A stretch of DNA of 64,000 bases, taken from assembly GCF_001642995.1 (NCBI RefSeq), contig NZ_LOHS01000071.1, positions 1-64,000 on the forward strand. The letters run 5' to 3'. The stretch is from Streptomyces jeddahensis (GTDB lineage: Bacteria > Actinomycetota > Actinomycetes > Streptomycetales > Streptomycetaceae). Below, piece after piece: positions 8,539-17,546 of this stretch (position 1 is the first letter of the stretch; each line of letters starts with the position of its first letter). Below the pieces are notes generated by a model. It worked only from the letters and a program-made list of their open reading frames with translations, was not told the DNA's origin and made no database searches. Position numbers and translations under genes: made by a program.

Positions 8539-10239
8539 TCACTGCTCGAGGGCGGGCACGGCGGCTGCGGCCTGCTCGTCCTCGACGATCTTGCGGAGTG
8601 CGAAACGCTGCAGCTTGCCGCTCGAGTTGCGCGGCAGGGACTCGCAGAACCGCACGTCGCGCGGGTACTTGTACGGAGCCAGGACCTGCTTGACGTGGTC
8701 CTGGATCTCCCTGGCCTTGGCGGGGTCGCCCGGCACCCCGTCGCGGAGCACCACGAAGGCGCAGACGACGGAGCCCCGTTCGGCGTCGGGGCGGCCGACG
8801 ACGGCGGCCTCGACCACGTCGGGGTGGGTGTCGATGGCGGCCTCGACCTCGGGCCCGCCGATGTTGTAGCCCGAGGAGACGATCATGTTGTCGCTGCGGG
8901 CGTGATAGTGGAAGTAGCCGTCCTCGTCCCGGTGGAAGATGTCACCGGTGACGTTCCAGCCGTCCACGACATAGTCCTTCTGGCGCTCGTCGTCGAGGTA
9001 GCGGCAGCCGACGGGGCCGATGACCCCGAGCAGCCCCGGCTCGCCGGGGCCGAGCTCCGAGCCGTCGAGGCCGAGGATGGTCGCGCGGTACCCCGGAACC
9101 GGCTTGCCGGTGGCGCCGGGCCGGATGTCGTCCCCGGCGGCCGAGATGAAGATGTGCAGCAGCTCGGTCGCGCCGATGCCGTCGATGATCCTGAGCCCGA
9201 GCCTGTCGCGCAGGTGCTCCCAGGTGTCCTGGGGAATGTGCTCGCCCGCCGACACCCCGGCCCGCAACCCGGCGAGCTGCCCCTCCTTCCCCTCGCGCAG
9301 GATCGCCTTGTAGGCCGTGGGCGCCGTCGCGAGCACGGTGACGCCCTCCCCCTCGACGAGCTCGGCGAGCTGCAGCGGTGTGGCCGCCTCGGTCAGCAGG
9401 GCGCACGCGCCGGCCCGCAGCGGGAACACGACGAGCATGCCGAGGCCGAAGGTGAAGGCGAAGGGGGCGGAACAGGCGACCAGGTCGTCCGCGACCAGCT
9501 TCAGCACGTGGCGGCCGAAGGTGTTGTCGATGGACAGGATGTCCCGGTGGAAGTGCATGGTGATCTTCGGGACGCCCGTGCTGCCGGACGTCGGCCCGAG
9601 GAGCGCCACGTCGTCGGCGGCGGTCTCCACGTTGGTGAACTCGCCGGACTTCGCCATGGCGCGGGCCACGAGATCATCCGGGCCGGTGCCGCCGTACTCC
9701 ACGACCGTCAGCGACGGCAGTACGGTGTCCCGGACCGTGTACGCGTCCTCGGCGAACCGGTGGTCCACCAGCGCGATCGAGGGCTGGGTCCGCTCGGCGA
9801 CCGGGGCGATCTCCCGGGCGCGCAGGGCGGCCATGGTGGTCACGACGACACCGCCGGCCTTCAGTACGCCGAGCCAGGCGGCAACCGTCCAGGGGGCGTT
9901 GGGGGAGCGCAGCATGACGCGCTGCCCGGTCACCAGACCCAGGTCTTCGGTCAGCACCTGGGCGACCTGGTTGGCCCGTTTCTGCAGTGCGCCGTAGGTC
10001 CAGGTCTCCCCGCCCTGCGTACGCAGCGCCGGGCGGTCGGGCCCGAAGGTGGAGACGGGGATGTCGATGATCTCGGTGGCGGCGTTGAGCCGCTCGGGAT
10101 AGTGCAGTTCCGGCGTGGTGAACTCGATCGTCGGCCACAGGTGCGCGGGGGGAAGGTGGTCGCGGGCGAAGGTGTCCAGATGCGCCGAGGTCGAAAGAGA
10201 CAAGGGAGGGGGCAGCGGAGGGGTCGACGGAGTTGTCAA
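8539..10239 (-). CDS. Aryl acid-CoA ligase (2-aminobenzoate/benzoate type)
   Basis: A 566-aa AMP-forming acyl-CoA synthetase that activates a carboxylic acid to its CoA thioester. The P-loop-like motif is LGPTSGSTGVPK, the adenine-binding segment is IDGIGATELLHIF, and the C-terminal lysine lies in LPRNSSGKLQRFALR. The N-terminus and overall pattern resemble 2-aminobenzoate-CoA and benzoate-CoA ligases. Start is TTG 10239 with GGAAGGA upstream, the second TTG start in this operon. Its product is the expected substrate of the monooxygenase encoded immediately downstream. Confidence 0.85.
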   Translation of the reverse strand: MTTPSTPPLPPPLSLSTSAHLDTFARDHLPPAHLWPTIEFTTPELHYPERLNAATEIIDIPVSTFGPDRPALRTQGGETWTYGALQKRANQVAQVLTEDLGLVTGQRVMLRSPNAPWTVAAWLGVLKAGGVVVTTMAALRAREIAPVAERTQPSIALVDHRFAEDAYTVRDTVLPSLTVVEYGGTGPDDLVARAMAKSGEFTNVETAADDVALLGPTSGSTGVPKITMHFHRDILSIDNTFGRHVLKLVADDLVACSAPFAFTFGLGMLVVFPLRAGACALLTEAATPLQLAELVEGEGVTVLATAPTAYKAILREGKEGQLAGLRAGVSAGEHIPQDTWEHLRDRLGLRIIDGIGATELLHIFISAAGDDIRPGATGKPVPGYRATILGLDGSELGPGEPGLLGVIGPVGCRYLDDERQKDYVVDGWNVTGDIFHRDEDGYFHYHARSDNMIVSSGYNIGGPEVEAAIDTHPDVVEAAVVGRPDAERGSVVCAFVVLRDGVPGDPAKAREIQDHVKQVLAPYKYPRDVRFCESLPRNSSGKLQRFALRKIVEDEQAAAAVPALEQ

Positions 10240-10279
10240 CGGAGGTGTCCTTCCGGGAGCCCGCCGGTGGGGCGGCGGG

Positions 10280-11284
10280 TTAGGCGGTGCGGATCATGCC
10301 CTCCTGGACGACAGTGGCCAGGTGACGGTGGTCGAGGGTGAAGAAGCGGCCGGCGCCCAGGCCGCGTCCCGCGTCGGCGGCGACGGCTTCCTGGACGTAG
10401 AGGAGCCAGTCGCCGACCGGTCCGGGGCGGTGGAACCACATGGCGTGGTCGAGGCTTGCGGTGACCAGCTCGGGCTTGGCCCACGGCAGGTCGAGGACGC
10501 GCAGGACGGGTTCCAGGATCGTGTAGTCGCAGACGTACGCGAGGGCGGCCAGGTCCCGCTGCGCGTCGGTCAGCCCCTCGACGGCCCGCAGCGGGTCGAA
10601 CGGCTTGATCCACACCGCCTGGTGCGGGACCTGCTTGCCCTCGACGGTGAGGTAGACCGGCCCTGGCACGTGCCGCATGTCGAAGCTCCGCCCGGCGGAC
10701 CAGTACGCCTTCGACTCCGCGGTCATCGAGCCGCCGCTCCGCCCGGCCAGGTACTCCGCCGAACTGGGCAGCTCCTCGGGACCGGGGACGGCATCGGCGA
10801 GCCCGGCGACGGCATCGGTGAACTCGGCCTGGAAGGTCCCACCCGGCTCGCCCGCGGCGAAGTTGGCCAGGCAGACGTAGAGCGGCTTGCCGTTCTGGTA
10901 GCCGCGCACCTGCCGGGTGCTGTAACCGCGGCCGTCGCGCAGCAGCTCCACCTCGTAGCGCACCTCGGCCCCGATGTCCGCCGGGCGCAGGAAGTAACTG
11001 TGCACGGAGTGCAGCGTCTTGCCGTCGGTGACCGAGCGCATGGCGGCCGCCGCGGCCTGGGCGACCAGGTCGCCGCCGTACGCCTTCGGCCACGGGCAGG
11101 GCTGCGTGATGGCGGTGAACGCCAGGTCGAAGTGCTCAGGCTGAGTGGGCGTCAGCGTGACCGCCTCGGTGAAGATCGCGGAGGTCGGAAGCGCGTCGGT
11201 CTGCATCGGCTCGGAGGTCGCCATCGGTTCGGAGGTGGTCGTCGGCTCGGAGGTGGGCATCGGTCCGTCTGCCGGCCGCGTCAT
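10280..11284 (-). CDS. tesB: Acyl-CoA thioesterase II (double hotdog, TesB-like)
   Basis: A 334-aa TesB-type thioesterase with two hotdog domains (YGGDLVAQAAAAAMRSV and HSVHSYFLRPAD in the first; SLDHAMWFHRP in the second, carrying the catalytic Asp). ATG 11284 overlaps the stop of the cupin gene (ATGA), so the two are translationally coupled. The N-terminus carries three TSEP repeats in about 25 residues, which could be a recent tandem expansion, with the family-like sequence starting near DALPTSAIF. Likely role is CoA recycling in the aryl-CoA pathway. Confidence 0.85.
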   Translation of the reverse strand: MTRPADGPMPTSEPTTTSEPMATSEPMQTDALPTSAIFTEAVTLTPTQPEHFDLAFTAITQPCPWPKAYGGDLVAQAAAAAMRSVTDGKTLHSVHSYFLRPADIGAEVRYEVELLRDGRGYSTRQVRGYQNGKPLYVCLANFAAGEPGGTFQAEFTDAVAGLADAVPGPEELPSSAEYLAGRSGGSMTAESKAYWSAGRSFDMRHVPGPVYLTVEGKQVPHQAVWIKPFDPLRAVEGLTDAQRDLAALAYVCDYTILEPVLRVLDLPWAKPELVTASLDHAMWFHRPGPVGDWLLYVQEAVAADAGRGLGAGRFFTLDHRHLATVVQEGMIRTA

Positions 11285-11790
11285 CGGTCCAGCCAGTCGC
11301 GCAGATCCGCGTCGGCGACGTCGGGCAGGTTGACGACGATGTTCTCCGGCGTCCGGGTGGTCATCCACACCAGCGGCTTGCTGCGCGAGAGATTGCACTC
11401 GATGTGCGACATGAACGGCGGTACGAACACCCAGTCGCCCTCCGCCATGTCGACGTAGTCCTCGAACTTCTCGCCGAAGTAGATGCGCGCCCGGCCCGAC
11501 AGGACGTACCCGCCGGTCTCGGCCTCACCGTGGTGGTGGGTGACCGAGCGATAGCCGGGCTCGTTGCTGACCTTGCCGAACCACAGCTTCGTGGCCGGGG
11601 TGTGCTGGATGCTGACGCCCGAGATGCGGACGGCCCCACCCGAGTCGGCGGTGCCCGGGTCCTCGTGGCCGCCGCGGGTCACCACCGGAGCGACGAGCCC
11701 GCTAGGCAGCCGGTACATCGAATTGTCGCCCTCGAGGCGGTACTTGCTGCTGTGTTCGACATGCGGCTGACGCCGCTCGACGGGCTCCAT
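11281..11790 (-). CDS. Cupin-domain protein, possible dioxygenase
   Basis: A 169-aa single-domain cupin. The first cupin motif is HHHGEAETGGYVLSGRARIYFG with three His and Glu able to bind metal; the second is DWVFVPPFMSHIECNLS with the last His. It is first gene of the aryl-CoA operon and divergent from ridA. Small cupins in aromatic pathways can be metal dioxygenases or isomerases, but no specific family is recognised. ATG 11790 has GGAG nine bases upstream. The spacing and coupling to tesB imply a role in the same pathway. Confidence 0.75.
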   Translation of the reverse strand: MEPVERRQPHVEHSSKYRLEGDNSMYRLPSGLVAPVVTRGGHEDPGTADSGGAVRISGVSIQHTPATKLWFGKVSNEPGYRSVTHHHGEAETGGYVLSGRARIYFGEKFEDYVDMAEGDWVFVPPFMSHIECNLSRSKPLVWMTTRTPENIVVNLPDVADADLRDWLDR

Positions 11791-11898
11791 GAGATCGGCT
11801 CCGTTTCGGTCGAGGGCGCGGGCGCCGGTGCTCCGGTCTGGCCGACAACGCCGTCGCTGCGCCATGTGGTGTCTCGTTTTTTTCACGACCGTCAGATA

Positions 11899-11910
11899 GT
11901 GTCAATACAC
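11899..11910. promoter_or_regulatory. Short inverted repeat in the cupin/ridA divergent promoter region
   Basis: GTGTCAATACAC (arms GTGT/ACAC) lies in the roughly 180-bp gap from which the aryl-CoA operon and ridA diverge. An AT-rich run precedes it at 11876-11884. It is the best candidate operator seen in this gap, but is short. No regulator is encoded in the locus. Confidence 0.3.
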
Positions 11911-11972
11911 AACGCCGGATGGACCGGATCGAGCCGCGGCCGGACCGCGATCGAACCCGAACTGGAGGCCGC

Positions 11973-12392
11973 ATGACGCCCATCGCCGTGAACCCGGACG
12001 CTCTGCCGAAGCCCAGTGGCTACTCGCACGGGACCCTGGTGGGGAACACGCTCTACCTCGGCGGTCAGACCGCTCTCGACGCCGACATGAAGATCGTGCC
12101 GGGAGGCATGGTCGAGCAGTTCCGCCAAGCGTTCAGCAATGTGCTGACGACGCTCCGGGCGGCGGGCGGCGAACCGGAGGACCTGGTCAGCGTGACCCTC
12201 TACCTGACCGACATCCCCGACTACCAGGCCCATGGGAAAGAGATCGGGAAGGTGTGGCGCGAGCTCGCAGGCCCCGTCTACCCGGCGATGGCCGGCATCG
12301 GCTGCACCGCCCTGTGGCAGCCCGAAGCGATGATCGAGATCCTCGGCGTGGCGGTGATTCCCGAGGACCGGCTCGTGACGCCTCGTCCATAA
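11973..12392 (+). CDS. ridA: RidA family enamine/imine deaminase
   Basis: A 139-aa RidA/YjgF/Rid protein. Members hydrolyse reactive enamines and imines to ketones plus ammonia. The fold signature is visible: GTLVGNTLYLGGQTALDAD, QAFSNVLTTLRAAGG, SVTLYLTDI, YPAMAGIGCTALWQPEAMIEI. GGAGG lies five bases before ATG 11973. It is divergently transcribed from the aryl-CoA operon. An imine hydrolase is chemically sensible after reduction of a hydroxylated 2-aminobenzoyl-CoA to an enamine. This is the main local hint that the acid is anthranilate and not salicylate. Confidence 0.85.
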   Translation: MTPIAVNPDALPKPSGYSHGTLVGNTLYLGGQTALDADMKIVPGGMVEQFRQAFSNVLTTLRAAGGEPEDLVSVTLYLTDIPDYQAHGKEIGKVWRELAGPVYPAMAGIGCTALWQPEAMIEILGVAVIPEDRLVTPRP

Positions 12393-12450
12393 GCGGACGG
12401 CGGCATCGCATCTCGACAACTCCTGTCGTTGCGCTCGCTGCGGAGCACCC

Positions 12451-12499
12451 CGCGCCGCTTCAGGCGCGGTTCTCCAGGCGTCACAACTGGCGTCACAAC
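12451..12499. repeat. Hairpin plus tandem 11-bp direct repeat
   Basis: A hairpin CGCGCC-N6-GGCGCG (12451-12468) lies 59 bp after ridA and may act as its terminator. Two copies of GGCGTCACAAC follow at 12477-12487 and 12489-12499 with a 12-bp period. Direct repeats of this size can be activator sites. Nothing else coding is seen in the 323-bp gap between ridA and the glycosidase gene apart from the operators at 12633-12682. Confidence 0.4.
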
Positions 12500-12632
12500 G
12501 TTGCTGAAGCGCGTAGACGTCACGGGTGTTGACGCCGCGCCAGAAGAGGCGCCATCCTCGCCGAGGCGAAATCCCGCATTACGTCCGATATTTCGAATCC
12601 ACGAGGTGTGGCAACGCGATGGCGCCTCGCTG

Positions 12633-12682
12633 TCGAACCGGTTCGAAAGAGCCGTGGTGGCGGCGTCGTCGAATCGGTTCGA
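12633..12682. promoter_or_regulatory. Two LacI-like operators upstream of the glycosidase gene
   Basis: TCGAACCGGTTCGA (12633-12646) is a perfect palindrome and TCGAATCGGTTCGA (12669-12682) is a one-mismatch copy. Their centres are 36 bp apart, and the second ends 33 bp before ATG 12716. CGAA/TTCG arms recall operators of sugar-responsive LacI proteins in streptomycete xylan and xyloside genes. The LacI gene at 16455 is the obvious candidate ligand-responsive repressor. Confidence 0.6.
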
Positions 12683-12715
12683 CAGGGCACGTTTCAACGC
12701 ACAGGAGCCGTAACC

Positions 12716-15700
12716 ATGGTGCAATCGAGAGCATCGAGAGCAAGACGGGCAGGACCGGGGCGACCGACCACGGTGGTCGCCGTCGCAGCGCTGGGCTTCG
12801 GCCTTCTGGCCACGGGGCTGACGGCGCCGGCCGCCACCGCCGCCGAACTGCCGGGCCCGAAACTGCACTACACCTTCGACGCCGACGACCTCAGCTCCGG
12901 GACGGTCAAGGACAGCTCGGGCAACGGGCTCGACGGTACCCTCGTCAACGGGTCCACCGCCGCGGTCGTCGATGGTGCGTCTGGGGGCTCGGCCCTCAAC
13001 CTGCCCGGCGGGGCGCCCAGTTCCGACGGGGCATATGTCCGGCTGCCCCGCGAAGTGGTCGGCGCCGCAACCGACTTGACGGTCTCCGCGCGCGTGAAGT
13101 GGAGCGGCGACAAGTCGTCCTGGCAGCGGATCTTCGATCTGGGCACCAACACCACCAAGTACCTCTTCACGACCCCCTACAGCGGAGACGGGGTGCTGCG
13201 CACCGCCGTGACCACCGGCGGAGGGGGCGCAGAGGCGCAGGTCAACGGCTATGAGATGCTTCCCGTGAACGAGTGGCGGACCGTTACCGTCACCCTTGAC
13301 AGCTCGGCCCGCCGGCTCACCACCTATCTCGACGGCGTGGCGGTCTCCTCCGCCGAGACCGGCATCCAGGCCAAGGACCTGCTGGACAGCTCGGCCACGG
13401 CCGCCGGTTACATCGGCAAGTCGTTCTGGCCGGATCCGCTGCTCAAGGGCGCGGTCGACGACTTCACCGTGTGGCACTCGGCGCTCAGCTCCGAGCAGGT
13501 GGCCGGCATGGTCGGGAACGTCCCCACCCTCCAACAGCTCTCGCAGACGTCCTTCGAGGCCCGCACCACGACCGGAACCGCCCCGTCCCTCCCCGCCGCC
13601 GTCCGCGCCGAGTACTCCGACGGCTACGACCGCGACGTGGCAGTCGACTGGGACGAGGTCGCCCCCGAGAAGTACGCCGCACCCGGCACGTTCACCGTCA
13701 AGGGTTCGGCCGCCGGACAGGAGGTCACCGCCACCGTCACCGTCGTCCGCGAGGGCGCCCTCACCGTCGACCTCGCGAAGGACACCGGAGCCTTCCACGG
13801 TGGCGCCGCCGGCACCCTCTACGGCGTCTACGGCCAGGACGTGCCCACCAACAACCTCATCGAGGGCATGAACCTGCGCACCGTCTCCACCAAGGCGCAG
13901 GACGGCCCGCAGCACCCGGGCGCCGACGCCCTGGAGGTCGTCAAGCCGCTCGCCGACTCCACCGGCGGCGACGTGTACATCTACATGACCGACATCCACC
14001 GGGGCTTCCCCTACCAGTGGGAGGGCGACACCCCCGCGGAGAAGGTGCGGATCTACCGCGAGAAGGTCGCCAAGCAGGTCGACCAGGTGCTCCAGCTACC
14101 CAAGGAGTACCAGGACAACATCGTCTTCGTGCCGTTCAACGAGCCCGAGGGCAACATGTTCGGCACCGGCGAGTGGAGCTACAACAAGGTCAGCTGGCTG
14201 ACCGACCCCAAGGACTACTTCGCCACCTGGGACGACTTCTACCGGCTGATCAAGGAGAAGATGCCAGACGCCCGCATCGCCGGGCCCAACACCAGCGTCC
14301 TCTACAGCCAGGTCAAGGGCTTCCTCGAGCACACCGTCAAGGCGGGCACCGTCCCCGACGTCATCACTTGGCACGAGCTGAGCCACCCTGAGCAGGTCCG
14401 CACCAGCGTTGCCAGGTACCGCGCCTGGGAGAAGGAGGTCTTCGCGGGCACGGCCTACGAGGGCAAGCACCTGCCGATCAACGTCAACGAGTACGCCTTC
14501 AACTACCACACCTCGGTCCCCGGCCAGATGATCCAGTGGATCTCCGCGATCGAGGAGTCCAAGGTCGACGCCGACATGGCGTACTGGAACATCGACGGCA
14601 ACCTGTCCGACTCGGCCGTCCAGGCCAACCGCGGCAACGGCCAGTGGTGGCTGTTCAACGCCTACGCCTCCATGTCCGGGCACACTGTCGAGGTCTCCCC
14701 GCCCTTCCCCGGCCAGAACTACTCGATGCAGGGCGTGGCCACCCTCGACGAGAAGAAGAAGCAGGCCCGGCTGATCTTCGGCGGGTCCACCGGAAAGGGG
14801 CACATCACCTTCGACAACGTGCCCGGCAAGGTCTTCGGCGACACCGTGCACGCCTGGGTGCGTGAGATCCCGTGGACCGGGCAGATCGGCGACTCGAACC
14901 GGCCCGACATCGTCGCCGAGACCGAACTCCCCGTCAGCGATGGCAAGGTGGTGCTCGACTTCGGCGACGGCGGCCGCCTGCCGAAGCTGACGGAGTCGTC
15001 GGCGTACGAGATCGTCCTCAGCCCGTCCGGAAACGGCACCACGACCAGCAAGCCGGCCACGCTGTGGAAGGGCAGCTACGAGGCCGAGGACGCCGCGCAC
15101 ACCGGCTCCGGCTACACCAAGAACGGCCCCGAGGGCTCGCCGTCCAACGTGTCCAAGTTCTACACCTCTGGCGGCTACGACGTCGGCGGCCTGCGGACTG
15201 GCTCCGACATGACGCTCGACTTCACCGTCGACGTCCCGCAGGACGGCACGTACGACCTGAGCGTCTTCGCCAACTCCCTCAACACCTACGACCTCGTCAA
15301 GGAGCAGGGACCCACCAACGTGTTCCTCCGCGTCGACGGCGGAGCCGAGCAGGAGCTGTCGCTGCCGCTGGGCTACAAGTGGGTGGTCTGGGACCACACC
15401 GACACCACCGTCGCGCTGACCAAGGGCAAGCACACCCTCACGCTCGCCGCGAAGAGCCTCGACGGCAGCAAGGCCACCAAGGGCGACGCGATCGTCGACC
15501 GGATCACGCTGTCCCTGCCCGACCCCGACGTGAAGAGCGCGGTCTACGAGGGCGAGCTGGCCTGGCTGGACGGCGCCCGGGCCGTGTACGGGCTGCCGAA
15601 GCACCTGGACGCGTCCGGCTCGGGCGCCGCGGAGGTCGCCAAGGGCGACACCGCGACCTTCTGGGTCTACTCACCGGCCGACACCGAGTCCACCATCGAC

Positions 15701-16390
15701 GTCGACGCGTTCGGCACCGGCACGGCGCAGGTGTCCGTGAACGGCCAGGACGTGTTGAGGCTGGCCGGGGACTCCGGCGGCAAGGCGGCCGTTTCGCTGT
15801 CCGGGGGCGTCAACAAGATCACGGTCACCGGGGAGGCGGGAACGACCCTCGTCGACCGGATCACCGTCCGGCAGACCAAGGACACCCTGCGCTCGAAGTC
15901 CTACGAGGCCGAGGACGCCGAACTCGCCGGATCCGCGGCCATCGCGCCACTGTCGCTCGCCAGCGGCAAGCAGGCGGTACGCGGGGTGGGCGGCGAACCG
16001 GGCAACGGCAACACGGCCACGTTCCACGTCACCGCCGACAAGTCCGGCCTGTACGCCCTGCGGATCCGGTACTCCAACCCCGAGCAGTCGGAGGCCACCC
16101 ACTACAACCCCGATCCGCTCGTCCGGCACGCGGACATCTCCGTCAACGGAGCCGATCCGAAGCGCGTGACGTTCCCGCACTCGTTCCACGAGAACAACTT
16201 CTGGGAACTCACCGTCCCCGTCCGTCTGGAGAAGGGCGACAACACTCTCACCTTCAGCTCCGAGGAGCTGCCCAACTTCGACGGAAAGACGTACGCCTCG
16301 GACACGTTCCCCGGCATCCTGCTGCGCTCGCAGTTCGCGCCGCTGATCGACAAGATCACGGTCGCCGAGTACGCGGCCCCACGGCCGTAA
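12716..16390 (+). CDS. Secreted multidomain glycoside hydrolase (LamG - Ig-like - clan GH-A - CBM)
   Basis: A 1224-aa exported protein. A signal peptide ends near ATAA (about residue 40). Next come a LamG/concanavalin-like domain (about 42-250, LHYTFDADDLSSGTV), a bacterial Ig-like domain (about 255-325, ending EVTATVTVV), a TIM-barrel glycosidase (about 330-680), a beta region, and two carbohydrate-binding modules starting near 787 (YEAEDAAHTGSGYT) and 1061 (SYEAEDAELAGS). The likely acid/base is E476 in FNEPEGN and the nucleophile E592 in NVNEYAF, a clan GH-A pattern. I cannot assign the GH family. Start at ATG 12716 has AGGAG eight bases upstream. Beside a LacI regulator, a GH62 enzyme and a sugar importer, it probably trims arabinose- or xylose-containing polysaccharide outside the cell. 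Confidence 0.82.
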   Translation: MVQSRASRARRAGPGRPTTVVAVAALGFGLLATGLTAPAATAAELPGPKLHYTFDADDLSSGTVKDSSGNGLDGTLVNGSTAAVVDGASGGSALNLPGGAPSSDGAYVRLPREVVGAATDLTVSARVKWSGDKSSWQRIFDLGTNTTKYLFTTPYSGDGVLRTAVTTGGGGAEAQVNGYEMLPVNEWRTVTVTLDSSARRLTTYLDGVAVSSAETGIQAKDLLDSSATAAGYIGKSFWPDPLLKGAVDDFTVWHSALSSEQVAGMVGNVPTLQQLSQTSFEARTTTGTAPSLPAAVRAEYSDGYDRDVAVDWDEVAPEKYAAPGTFTVKGSAAGQEVTATVTVVREGALTVDLAKDTGAFHGGAAGTLYGVYGQDVPTNNLIEGMNLRTVSTKAQDGPQHPGADALEVVKPLADSTGGDVYIYMTDIHRGFPYQWEGDTPAEKVRIYREKVAKQVDQVLQLPKEYQDNIVFVPFNEPEGNMFGTGEWSYNKVSWLTDPKDYFATWDDFYRLIKEKMPDARIAGPNTSVLYSQVKGFLEHTVKAGTVPDVITWHELSHPEQVRTSVARYRAWEKEVFAGTAYEGKHLPINVNEYAFNYHTSVPGQMIQWISAIEESKVDADMAYWNIDGNLSDSAVQANRGNGQWWLFNAYASMSGHTVEVSPPFPGQNYSMQGVATLDEKKKQARLIFGGSTGKGHITFDNVPGKVFGDTVHAWVREIPWTGQIGDSNRPDIVAETELPVSDGKVVLDFGDGGRLPKLTESSAYEIVLSPSGNGTTTSKPATLWKGSYEAEDAAHTGSGYTKNGPEGSPSNVSKFYTSGGYDVGGLRTGSDMTLDFTVDVPQDGTYDLSVFANSLNTYDLVKEQGPTNVFLRVDGGAEQELSLPLGYKWVVWDHTDTTVALTKGKHTLTLAAKSLDGSKATKGDAIVDRITLSLPDPDVKSAVYEGELAWLDGARAVYGLPKHLDASGSGAAEVAKGDTATFWVYSPADTESTIDVDAFGTGTAQVSVNGQDVLRLAGDSGGKAAVSLSGGVNKITVTGEAGTTLVDRITVRQTKDTLRSKSYEAEDAELAGSAAIAPLSLASGKQAVRGVGGEPGNGNTATFHVTADKSGLYALRIRYSNPEQSEATHYNPDPLVRHADISVNGADPKRVTFPHSFHENNFWELTVPVRLEKGDNTLTFSSEELPNFDGKTYASDTFPGILLRSQFAPLIDKITVAEYAAPRP

Positions 16391-16422
16391 GGTACGTCGC
16401 GGCCCCACGGCCGTAAGGTACG
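16372..16422. repeat. 25-bp tandem duplication spanning the glycosidase stop codon
   Basis: Copies lie at 16372-16396 and 16398-16422 (unit begins CGCGGCCCCACGGCCG), identical and offset by 26 bp. The first copy contains the last codons and TAA of the glycosidase gene, so the second carries a spare copy of the same ending just before the LacI gene. It looks like a recent slippage duplication. Confidence 0.85.
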
Positions 16423-16454
16423 CGAGGCACGTGAGGTAAGGACAAGGGAGTCAC

Positions 16455-17486
16455 GTGGTCACGATCGGCGACATAGCACGCGCCGCAGGAGTGTCCCGCA
16501 GCACGGCGTCGTACGCGCTGTCGGGGAAACGCTCCATCTCCGCGGAGGTGCGGCAGCGGGTGGCGGACGCGGCGCAGGAGCTGGGCTACACGCCCAACGC
16601 CGGCGCCCGCGCCCTCGCCACCTCGGAGACGATGGTCATCGGCCTGCTCGCCCGGTTCCACGAGGACGAGTTCGCCCCGGCCATGCTCCAGTACATGCTG
16701 GGCGTCTCCGACACCGCACGCGAGCTGGGGTACGACACCCTGCTCGTCACGGAGGCGGACGGCACCCGCGCGCTGCGCCGGATCACACGCTCCCGTATGG
16801 TCGACGGCGTCGTCCTGCTCAACGTCGCGCAGGACGACGCCCGGCTCCCACTCCTGCGGTCCGCACCGCAGCCAGGCGCGCTGGTCGGGCTGCCGGGCGA
16901 CCCCTCGGGCGTGGACGTCTTCGACCTCGACTTCGAGGCGGCCGGCCGGCTGATGGTGGACCACATGCACCGGCTGGGCCACCGCGAACTGCTTCTGGTC
17001 TCCCAGCCCGAGAACGTCGTCGAGCGCGGCGGCGCCTACGTGTGGCGACTGCAGGGCGCGGTGGTGCAGCAGGCGCGGGCCCGCGGCATCGAGCTCCACG
17101 CGGTCTTCGGCGAGTCGCGGCAGCCGGCGGTCGGACGCTCGTTGCACGCACTGCTCGACGCCCACCCGACGGCGACCGGTCTGCTGCTCAACAACGAGGC
17201 GGCAGCCGCGGCCCTGCCGTCCGTCCTGCACGCCCGCGGCCTCGAGGCGCCGCGGGACCTGTCCGTCATCGGCCGCTACTCCGACGAGTTCGCCCGCACG
17301 TTCTCGCTGCCGTTCTCGTCCATCGAGAGCGCCCCCGACCTCCTCGGAGAGATGGCCGTGCGACAGCTCGTACGCCGCATCACCACGCCGGGGGCCAGGA
17401 ACGAGCCGCACGTCCTGCGGCTGCTGCAGCCCGAGCTGATCGACCGCGGCAGCACCGCCCCGCCGGCTTCCGGCAACCCCGGGTGA
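16455..17486 (+). CDS. LacI family transcriptional regulator
   Basis: A 343-aa LacI-type regulator. The N-terminal helix-turn-helix and hinge are clear (TIGDIARAAGVSRSTASYALS, then ELGYTPNAGARALAT, residues about 2-58). A periplasmic-binding-protein-like effector domain follows. GTG 16455 is preceded by GGGAG. It lies 64 bp after the glycosidase gene and upstream of the GH62 and importer genes. It probably represses them until a sugar from arabinoxylan or arabinan binds. Candidate sites are the repeats at 12633-12682, 19103-19230 and 20559-20572. Confidence 0.88.
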   Translation: MVTIGDIARAAGVSRSTASYALSGKRSISAEVRQRVADAAQELGYTPNAGARALATSETMVIGLLARFHEDEFAPAMLQYMLGVSDTARELGYDTLLVTEADGTRALRRITRSRMVDGVVLLNVAQDDARLPLLRSAPQPGALVGLPGDPSGVDVFDLDFEAAGRLMVDHMHRLGHRELLLVSQPENVVERGGAYVWRLQGAVVQQARARGIELHAVFGESRQPAVGRSLHALLDAHPTATGLLLNNEAAAAALPSVLHARGLEAPRDLSVIGRYSDEFARTFSLPFSSIESAPDLLGEMAVRQLVRRITTPGARNEPHVLRLLQPELIDRGSTAPPASGNPG

Positions 17487-17546
17487 ACGTCCGCTGCGAT
17501 ACTGGTCGCTCCTGAACGCAGGCGCTGACCATGAGGGGCGGAACAC

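Noticed and set aside
8695..10341. A 548-codon plus-strand frame opposite the CoA ligase gene
   Set aside because: Gly/Val/Asp-rich antisense shadow of a highly GC-biased gene; no signature, while the opposite strand has a complete ligase.
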